DNA from: CAYLZO01 sp964387775
Lineage (GTDB): Bacteria; Chloroflexota; Anaerolineae; JAAYZQ01
DNA length: 6,280 nt
Reading direction: 5' to 3'
NCBI GenBank assembly: GCA_964387775.1
Contig: CAYLZO010000274.1
Span: 1 to 6,280, forward strand
Shown: piece by piece, positions 1 to 4,794 of the stretch
Layout: each line of letters opens with the position of its first letter
How positions within the stretch are numbered: the stretch's first letter is position 1
Notes under the pieces: model-generated
Database searches by the model: none
The model's input: the letters and a program-made list of their open reading frames with translations, nothing else
What the model was told of the DNA's origin: nothing
Made by a program: the position numbers and the translations under genes

Positions 1-1172
1 TGGGCCACCCCTGCGGCGCGGCCATCGCGCCCCATCCGGGTTTTGTCTCCGGGCAGCGGCAGGGAGATAGCCTCCATTTCCCCGAGCTCGACCTGACGAT
101 CCCGGGCGACCTAGTCGTCGGCTGGCCAAGGACCCAGCGCTACATCAGCCCTGGCGGCTACGAGATGCGCATCCGCTTCCCGACCCGCGACGATTTCCCC
201 ATTGTCGCCGTCGACAAGCCGGGACTGCTGCGGTTGCTGGCCGAACAGGCCCAAAGGGCGGGCGCCAAGCTGCGCTTTGGCACGGCGGTCGCCGGGCTGT
301 TAACCGACGGCAACCGGATTGTTGGCGTCCGCACCTACCAGGGGGAGCTTCGAGCACAGGTCGTCCTCTCGGCCGAGGGCATCTCGCGCCGCTTCTGCCA
401 GGAGGCAGGCCTGTACGAGGGCACGCCGCCCCCGAATGCCTACGCCACCATCGTCTGGCAGGAACTGGACGCGCCGGCCATCGGGGCCGAGCACATGGGC
501 CAGATCGCCACCTTTGGCCGGTGCTATACTGCCGCGCCGAGGGCGATGGGCACCCTGGACGTGCCGGCGCCGGGCCGCGCCGGGGTCTATTTCAGCTTTC
601 TCCACGACGAACCCCAACTCCAGCTCGAAGGCTCGCCCTGGTCCTATCTCGAGACGTACAAGCGCGAGGACCCCCGCGTGCCCCACCTGCTGGCCGGCTC
701 GACCGTCGTCCAGCGCAAGGGGTGCCGGCTGGTGGTCCGACAGGCGCCCCGGCGGGCGGTGGTGGGCGGCTTTTTGGGATTGGGCGACGCCGTGACGCCC
801 GGCGGACAGATGGGCATCGTGCCGGCCATGTTCACGGGCCGGCGGGCGGCTGAGGTCGCAGCGGAGGCCATCCGCGCCGGCGATACCTCAGCCAAAGGAT
901 TGGCCGCCTACGACCGCCTGCTCCACGGGCCGTTCTTGCGCGGCATGGAGACCGAGGGCAAGATCATTCTGGGGCTGGCCTCGATGACGGACGAAGAGAT
1001 GGACCGCGTTTGCCAGACGTGCAGCCGGCTGGACCTGGCGCCCTTTTTCTTTGGCCAGCCGTGGCCCATGCTGCGCGAATCGGCCAGGTGGTTGGCGAGG
1101 GCGCTGCCGCTCATCCTGCGCGACTGGCGGCTGATCCGGCGCATGATGGCCGGTGGCAGGGTTCCCGGCTGA
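1..1172 (+). CDS. Geranylgeranyl reductase/FixC-family FAD-dependent oxidoreductase, 5'-truncated by window edge
   Basis: The reading frame is open from base 3 to the TGA at 1170-1172, giving 389 visible residues. The start and the N-terminal Rossmann GxGxxG motif lie upstream of the window, so no start codon is assigned and the ATG at 165 is internal. The visible part opens with GHPCGAAIAP, resembling the conserved Cys-Gly segment of geranylgeranyl-reductase-like flavoproteins. VDKPGLLRLLAEQAQRAGA follows, typical of the segment after the substrate loop. The second FAD-contact motif, GLGDAVTPGGQMGIVPAM, lies near base 780-830 and is followed by GRRAAEVAAEAI. Family members reduce isoprenoid double bonds or act as electron-transfer flavoproteins. 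The substrate here cannot be told from sequence. The C-terminal 100 residues are Arg-rich and amphipathic, perhaps membrane-associated. The gene converges on the beta-propeller gene, with 29 bases between stop codons. Confidence 0.85.
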   Translation, partial: GHPCGAAIAPHPGFVSGQRQGDSLHFPELDLTIPGDLVVGWPRTQRYISPGGYEMRIRFPTRDDFPIVAVDKPGLLRLLAEQAQRAGAKLRFGTAVAGLLTDGNRIVGVRTYQGELRAQVVLSAEGISRRFCQEAGLYEGTPPPNAYATIVWQELDAPAIGAEHMGQIATFGRCYTAAPRAMGTLDVPAPGRAGVYFSFLHDEPQLQLEGSPWSYLETYKREDPRVPHLLAGSTVVQRKGCRLVVRQAPRRAVVGGFLGLGDAVTPGGQMGIVPAMFTGRRAAEVAAEAIRAGDTSAKGLAAYDRLLHGPFLRGMETEGKIILGLASMTDEEMDRVCQTCSRLDLAPFFFGQPWPMLRESARWLARALPLILRDWRLIRRMMAGGRVPG

Positions 1173-1180
1173 TGCCTTGG

Positions 1181-1195
1181 GCTCACTTGTTGAGC
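1181..1195. terminator. Small hairpin between two convergent genes, possible bidirectional terminator
   Basis: GCTCA (1181-1185) and TGAGC (1191-1195) can pair around a 5-base loop, in the 29-base gap between the convergent stop codons. The stem is only 5 bp and no strong T-run follows on either strand, so termination is a positional inference. Confidence 0.3.
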
Positions 1196-1201
1196 ACCTA
1201 T

Positions 1202-2695
1202 TCAGTCTCTGACCACCATGGGCAGGTATATCCGCGTTCGAACAACGGACTTGATCCCCAACCCGGCGACAAAGGCGTCTTGCGTGCCCCGGAAGACACG
1301 GATGGGCGTTCCCCAATACGGATTGTCCCAGCCCACGGAAGTTGGCGAGTGGGATGTGCCGGCGACATAGATGTCGCCCTGATCCGTGGCGGCGACGCCG
1401 TAGGTCATATCGTCGCTCACGGCTCCCCCCAGGAACGTATTGCCCAGCAAATGGCCATCGACCGAGAGGGCCACGACAAAGGCCGCATCGCCGACGCTGC
1501 CACCCGGGTGCGGTATCACCGGCCGGCCCCACTCGTTGCGGCTGGGGCCGGCGGCGAGCAGGCGGCCCTCGTTTCCCAGGGTCAGGGCGCGAATCTCGTC
1601 GCCGCCGTTCGCCTCTCCCATGAAAGTGTGCCAGACCAGCGTGCCGTCCTGGCCGTTCAGTCGAGCGACAAAGGCGTCGGAGAAGCCGCTATGGGGCTCG
1701 ACCGGCGGCCCCCAGCCGGCCGCGGACCTGCCTCCGGCATAGAGCGCGGGCGGCGCTTGCCCGCTGTCGATGACGAGGGCATAGCCCTCATCGGGAAAGT
1801 CGGCTGCGCCCAAGAAGGTATGCCACAGAAGCGAGCCGTCATCTCCGTCGAACTTGGCCACAAAGGCATCGCTTTGTCCGGGATACCCTGAATGAGGGCG
1901 CACTGGCGGGGGTGCCCCATGCCAATCGCCATAGTTGGCAGACCCGGCCAGATAGACGTTGCCGCTCGGATCGACGGCGATGCCCTGGGCAGAACCCAGA
2001 TCCCCGGAGGTGGACGTGATCACGCGCTGCCACTGGAATTCGCCGGCGCTGTTCAGCTTGGCGAGGTAGGGGTTGACGATGGACTTGCCCCCGACATAGA
2101 TATTGCCCGCGGCGTCCAGGTCGATGGCGTGACCATAGTCGGGATTGCCGGTGCCGATAAAGGTAAACCACTGCCGCACCCCCTGGAGGTCAAACCGGGC
2201 GGCAAAGGCGTCGTCAAAGCCGTGGGCGTCCGAGATCGGGTCGGTGCTCCAGACGCCGCCATTGGAGGTGCCGACGACAAAGAGGCTGCCCGCGTCGTCC
2301 GTGGTGACGGCGCGGGCCGAATCGGTCTCGCTGCCGCCGACAAAGGTGTGCCAGAGCAGGGCGCCGTCGCCGTCGAGTTTGGCCAGGAATCCATCCAGGC
2401 CGAGGGCATGGGTGACGACGGGGGTGCTACCCCACTCGCCGTTGATGCTCTGGCCCACGGCGTAGGCATGGCCGCTGCCATCTACCGCGACACCGTACCC
2501 CCGGTCGTCGTCGGAATCACCTGGCGACGCTGGCTCTGAGCCCAGGAAGGTGTGCCAGCCGGTCTGTATCGCGGACGTCGCATCCGGTTCGACGGCGAGG
2601 GTTGCCCGGGACACGATCAGCGCCGAGAGCACGATCAATGCCAGGGATACCACGCAAATTGCCAGAATCGTCCCACTTTTGGTCTGTGAGCACAT
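1202..2695 (-). CDS. Exported seven-repeat SBBP-type beta-propeller protein with YLPMVVRD C-terminal tail
   Basis: The product is 497 residues. An ATG at 2695 is chosen over the more upstream one at 2815 because an excellent Shine-Dalgarno run (AAGGAGGAGGAGG) lies 5 bases before it and a signal sequence follows at once. Residues 9-29 are a hydrophobic helix, with possible cleavage near Ala34. The rest is seven repeats starting at about residues 47, 115, 176, 222, 291, 355 and 418. Each has the pattern WHTFLG..., then G.A.D..GN.YV.G.S, then WG.P..PHSGF, ending DAFVAKL. This matches the SBBP (beta-propeller repeat) family, and seven repeats suit a closed seven-bladed propeller. Repeat 3 is short (46 residues) and lacks the WG.P segment. 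The last residues, RIYLPMVVRD, resemble a tail common on exported Chloroflexota proteins. No catalytic motif is visible; a surface binding or adhesion role is a guess. Confidence 0.88.
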   Translation of the reverse strand: MCSQTKSGTILAICVVSLALIVLSALIVSRATLAVEPDATSAIQTGWHTFLGSEPASPGDSDDDRGYGVAVDGSGHAYAVGQSINGEWGSTPVVTHALGLDGFLAKLDGDGALLWHTFVGGSETDSARAVTTDDAGSLFVVGTSNGGVWSTDPISDAHGFDDAFAARFDLQGVRQWFTFIGTGNPDYGHAIDLDAAGNIYVGGKSIVNPYLAKLNSAGEFQWQRVITSTSGDLGSAQGIAVDPSGNVYLAGSANYGDWHGAPPPVRPHSGYPGQSDAFVAKFDGDDGSLLWHTFLGAADFPDEGYALVIDSGQAPPALYAGGRSAAGWGPPVEPHSGFSDAFVARLNGQDGTLVWHTFMGEANGGDEIRALTLGNEGRLLAAGPSRNEWGRPVIPHPGGSVGDAAFVVALSVDGHLLGNTFLGGAVSDDMTYGVAATDQGDIYVAGTSHSPTSVGWDNPYWGTPIRVFRGTQDAFVAGLGIKSVVRTRIYLPMVVRD

Positions 2696-2700
2696 TGTTG

Positions 2701-2713
2701 CCTCCTCCTCCTT
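2701..2713 (-). promoter_or_regulatory. Extended ribosome binding site of the beta-propeller gene
   Basis: Read on the minus strand this is AAGGAGGAGGAGG followed by CAACA and ATG. It decides the start at 2695, and its repeated GGA units offer several registers for 16S pairing. No convincing -35/-10 pair was found upstream. Confidence 0.75.
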
Positions 2714-2786
2714 CTCGCCCGTCGCTGCCCTGTAGAGTAGATGGTGGTTCAGCCCCTGGAGCCCGAGTACCTGGGGCAACAGACAG

Positions 2787-2985
2787 TCAACTTGTGCCCC
2801 CCTGAAAGGGCACATCCGGCGCCAGGGTATCCAGGGTAATCGTGATCGCCTGGCGAGTGTTGGTGGGTTCCATGCACGGCGATCCAGCTTGGCGGACCGC
2901 CCAGTTTTTCCTGCAAATCAGCGTAGGCTTCCTGGAGTGCGTCTCGGGTATTAGAGAGCGTGCTAAAGGAAGATGCAATTTCCAT
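2787..2985 (-). pseudogene. FIST N-terminal domain remnant, frameshifted and truncated
   Basis: Starting from an ATG at 2985 the minus strand reads MEIASSFSTLSNTRDALQEA and continues to LGGPPSWIAVHGT, ending near base 2866. This resembles the start of FIST sensory-domain proteins (…A.S...d...A..ea...l...l). The matching continuation, TRQAITITLDTLAPDVPFQG followed by GTS, is in a different frame and ends at a TGA at 2787-2789. One indel near 2860-2870 would join the two halves. Intact FIST proteins have about 350-400 residues, so most of the gene is gone. Its 3' end runs into the upstream region of the propeller gene. The ribosome binding site is weak (GGGAAAAACG before ATG). Family assignment is by pattern memory only. 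Confidence 0.5.
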
Positions 2986-3100
2986 CGTTTTTCCCGATCT
3001 GAGGGCTGCGCCCTGCGGTGCTGTCGTGTAACATTTGCCGGTATCCCTGCAAGTCTTTGATGACATCACGCCCATAATACCTGCCAATCTTTAAAGCGTG

Positions 3101-3128
3101 GTTAACGTTTGTTTAAGATTTCGTTAAC
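3101..3128. repeat. Two GTTAAC palindromes 22 bp apart in an AT-rich patch
   Basis: GTTAAC occurs at 3101-3106 and 3123-3128, exactly 22 bases apart, about two helical turns. The surrounding 60 bases are much richer in A and T than the rest of the window. This could be a leftover operator or promoter of one of the decayed genes, or chance. Confidence 0.3.
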
Positions 3129-3170
3129 AAATGTCAAGACGCAAAAGACAACTACAGGGGCATTCTGCCC

Positions 3171-3672
3171 CTGTACCTGTCGAACACCATCTTTGTCGCG
3201 GCCGAGATCCTCAAGACCGTGAAGAACATCAGCCAACCGCATACTCATCCAGCCATAACCTTTCCCGAACACCTTACCGCCGACAAGGAGGCGATGACGC
3301 TGGAGCATCTACTGACAATGACGGCGGGTCTGGACTGTTACAATGCCTTTCGGCTCACAGGGCATGGTCTCGAAGATTCCCCCCTAGGCATCTCGGATGT
3401 TGCCTGGTCACCCAGCCCTCAAGGGATCACGCCCGGGTACAGCGAGCTTTATATGTGACCCCACGATATGGCCAAGATCGGGTACCTCTACCTGAATGAG
3501 GGTCTGTGGGCTGGAGAACAACATCTGGCGTGACACAAGATCTGTGGTTGCTCAAGGTGCGGCCTATTGCTGCCAGAGCCTCGATCGTCGAGGGTATAAG
3601 TGTGGTGCGCCACTCTGCTCACGCCGGCTACGGGTCAGACCAGGTATGGTGTACTTTGCCCCAAGTTCTGGG
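3171..3672 (+). pseudogene. Serine beta-lactamase-like (class C/esterase family) pseudogene with internal deletion and stop codons
   Basis: In one frame the sequence reads FPEHLTADKEA, MTLEHLLTMTAGLDC, then LGISDVAWSPSPQGITPGYS and ELYM. After an in-frame TGA at 3456-3458 it continues PHDMAKIGYLYLNEGLWAGEQ to a second TGA at 3531. These blocks occur in this order in beta-lactamase-related serine hydrolases. Between 'TAGLDC' (about 3340) and 'LGISDVAW' (about 3385) the usual stretch of roughly 80 residues with the catalytic Tyr-x-Asn motif is missing. The Ser-x-x-Lys nucleophile motif is also not found upstream. A further piece, AGYGSDQVWCTLP, lies in another frame near 3618-3656, at the spacing expected for the family's YGYQWW block. 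The product cannot be active. The 5' limit is uncertain: 3171-3260 is open but not clearly homologous. Confidence 0.75.
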
Positions 3673-3759
3673 ATAGGAAGGCCCACATGCGACAATTCAC
3701 GCAACTTGATACACTCGGCCGAATCGAGCGGAAGCAGGTCAAGGCCAGGAGGAGAAGGG

Positions 3760-3861
3760 ATGACTCTTCCCAGCAACGATATCGTCGTCCCCACTGTTGC
3801 GCAGCATGATAGCTCGTTGGTGTTGACTCCGACCTGCGATTTGACAAACAGAGCTTGGTAG
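3760..3861 (+). CDS. Small ORF or truncated gene start, 33 residues, ending LTPTCDLTNRAW
   Basis: An ATG at 3760 follows AGGAGGAG (3747-3754) with 5 bases between, so translation initiation is plausible. The product is 33 residues: MTLPSNDIVVPTVAQHDSSL, then VLTPTCDLTNRAW. The 'VLTPTCDL' ending resembles an internal motif ('vLTqtCDlv') of some uncharacterised bacterial proteins, which suggests a gene cut short soon after its start rather than a complete small protein. The final codons overlap the -35 element of the next promoter (3841-3846). Function unknown. It may not be expressed. Confidence 0.35.
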   Translation: MTLPSNDIVVPTVAQHDSSLVLTPTCDLTNRAW

Positions 3862-3869
3862 GATACAAT
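3841..3869 (+). promoter_or_regulatory. Strong sigma70-type promoter for the winged-helix regulator gene
   Basis: TTGACA at 3841-3846 and TACAAT at 3864-3869 are separated by exactly 17 bases. The -35 matches the consensus fully and the -10 in five of six positions. The expected start of transcription near 3876 would leave a leader of about 65-70 bases before the GTG at 3944. No clear inverted repeat for an operator was found around it. Confidence 0.75.
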
Positions 3870-3943
3870 GCCTTTGAATTTATTCGGATTTTTTGGGTTT
3901 CGCAAAGCAGTCCCAGGCATCCCTTGGGTGAGAAGAGGATGAG

Positions 3944-4642
3944 GTGAAACTGACCGGCCGGCAACAAGCCTTTCTGAGCGACTTTCTCGATCTGTACCAG
4001 GAAGAGAACGGCTCTCTCCACTACACCGCCGTGGCGGAGCGGCTGGGCATCGGTCGTATCACCGCTTACGACATGTTGCGCCTACTGGAAGAAAAGGGGC
4101 TGGTTACCTCGGAATACATCATGCCAAGTAGCGGTCCGGGCCGCTCGACCATCGTCTTTCGTCCTACCGAACAGGGCGAAGCTCTGATGCGTCAACTAGG
4201 TGGCGAGATGTGGGATCGGGAAGAATGGGAGACGGTAAAGGGACGTATCCTCGATGCGTTGCAGGCTGGACCGGGGGAAGACTATGAACCTTTGCTGGAG
4301 GAGATCCTGACCCGCCTGCCAGAACGCAAGAGCCCTCTCATCTATACAGCCGAGATGGTCACCGCCGTCATCCTGAGTCTGCATCAGGTGAGGGAGACGG
4401 TCCCGAACAGCAAACTGTGGGAGCAGCTGCGAGATCTGGGCCTGCCGGAGGAAGTGGGGTTGAATGCGCTGGGGGGAGTGGCCGTGGGGTTATCGCTGGT
4501 GGAACAGGCCAACCGCCGCCTGACGTTCAAGCTACTGGCTTCCACCCGCCAGTACCAGGACTACCTGGCGGACTTGAGCGCCGAAAGCCGCCGACGCCTG
4601 TCCGAGTTCACCGCCGAGGTGATGCGTATCGTGGGGGCCTGA
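3944..4642 (+). CDS. Winged-helix transcriptional regulator with long helical C-terminal domain
   Basis: The product is 232 residues from a GTG start. No start further upstream is possible because an in-frame stop lies at 3929-3931. A short AGAGGA ribosome binding site lies 4-5 bases before the GTG. Residues 1-85 form a MarR/LexA-like winged helix: a first helix (GRQQAFLSDFLDLYQEE), a helix-turn-helix at about 26-54 (TAVAERLGIGRITAYDMLRL, then LEEKGLV) and a wing with SSGPGRSTIVFRPTEQG at about 62-78. Residues 95-232 are predicted mostly alpha-helical, as in effector-binding or dimerisation domains of TetR-like regulators, but I recognise no exact family. The gene has its own strong promoter and ends in a hairpin. 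It lies 152 bases before the RND transporter, so control of that pump is a reasonable inference. The ligand is unknown. Confidence 0.8.
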   Translation: MKLTGRQQAFLSDFLDLYQEENGSLHYTAVAERLGIGRITAYDMLRLLEEKGLVTSEYIMPSSGPGRSTIVFRPTEQGEALMRQLGGEMWDREEWETVKGRILDALQAGPGEDYEPLLEEILTRLPERKSPLIYTAEMVTAVILSLHQVRETVPNSKLWEQLRDLGLPEEVGLNALGGVAVGLSLVEQANRRLTFKLLASTRQYQDYLADLSAESRRRLSEFTAEVMRIVGA

Positions 4643-4660
4643 GCCCAGCGAGGGCTTTTC
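4642..4660 (+). terminator. Short GC hairpin plus T-run at the regulator stop codon
   Basis: AGCCC (4642-4646) pairs with GGGCT (4652-4656) around loop AGCGA and is followed by TTTC, with a second run of T at 4670-4675. The stem begins on the last base of the TGA. It is short, so it may attenuate rather than fully separate regulator and transporter transcription. Confidence 0.45.
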
Positions 4661-4692
4661 TGTGGCTAGTTTTTTCGTCTTTCTTGTTTTAT

Positions 4693-4698
4693 TATGAT
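4693..4698 (+). promoter_or_regulatory. Possible -10 element (TATGAT) upstream of the RND gene
   Basis: TATGAT lies in the T-rich stretch after the hairpin. The position expected for a -35 (about 4670-4676) holds only a T-run, so any promoter would depend on an activator or be weak. Confidence 0.25.
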
Positions 4699-4725
4699 TT
4701 TTCGGAAGGAAGGAGGCACTGAGAC

Positions 4726-4772
4726 ATGTTATCGCCGTAACCGATAGCGCCACCGGACTACCATCCGACCTG
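4726..4772 (+). pseudogene. Likely degV N-terminal scar; reads as a 4-codon leader ORF
   Basis: A perfect AAGGAGG (4710-4716) lies 9 bases before an ATG at 4726, but the ATG frame gives only Met-Leu-Ser-Pro and a TAA at 4738. Shifted by one base, from 4728 the sequence reads VIAVTDSATGLPSDL. This fits the start of DegV-family fatty-acid-binding proteins (…IVTDSTADLPPEL…). Losing one base just after the ATG would produce what is seen. The match covers only 15 residues and then fades into the ribosome binding site of the RND gene. The alternative is that it is only a short translated leader. Confidence 0.4.
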
Positions 4773-4778
4773 ACCCTG

Positions 4779-4785
4779 AAAGGAG
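4779..4785 (+). promoter_or_regulatory. Ribosome binding site of the RND transporter gene
   Basis: AAAGGAG lies 9 bases before the ATG at 4795. It supports that start, which also places the first membrane helix at the normal distance from the N-terminus for RND proteins. Confidence 0.75.
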
Positions 4786-4794
4786 ACAACAAAC

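Larger units (their letters stand above)
2696..3943. other. Decayed intergenic region carrying gene remnants, no intact recognisable gene
   Basis: This stretch between the propeller gene and the regulator gene contains no long frame with a convincing intact product. It holds a frameshifted FIST fragment (2787-2985, minus), a deleted beta-lactamase-like pseudogene (about 3171-3672, plus), a 33-codon ORF with its own ribosome binding site (3760-3861) and the regulator promoter (3841-3869). Bases 2986-3170 show only an AT-rich patch with two GTTAAC palindromes. Bases 3673-3759 show nothing I recognise. No transposase, inverted terminal repeat or target duplication was seen that would explain how the remnants came together. 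Confidence 0.6.

Noticed and set aside
888..2539. Long open frames on the opposite strand or in other frames across the flavoprotein end and the propeller gene (for example 888-1532 minus, 1010-1891 plus, 1892-2539 plus)
   Set aside because: They overlap strongly supported genes, have Arg/Ala/Pro/Gly-rich shadow compositions and no recognisable motifs. High GC makes such frames common.
2720..2800. Minus-strand TTGACT (2790-2785) as a -35 for the propeller gene
   Set aside because: No acceptable -10 hexamer lies 16-18 bases downstream of it.
2696..2815. N-terminal extension of the propeller protein to an ATG at 2815
   Set aside because: The extra 40 residues would precede the signal helix and translate over the strong ribosome binding site; the start at 2695 explains both.
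2772..3663. Similarity between minus-strand 2779-2750 and plus-strand 3656-3690 (shared TTGCCCCA and related LPQVLG translations)
   Set aside because: Only 8 bases match exactly before it becomes patchy; this is compatible with chance and lies in unrelated remnants.
3868..3942. 24-codon ORF starting MPLNLFGFFGF upstream of the regulator
   Set aside because: Its ATG overlaps the -10 element, lies before the expected transcription start and has no ribosome binding site.
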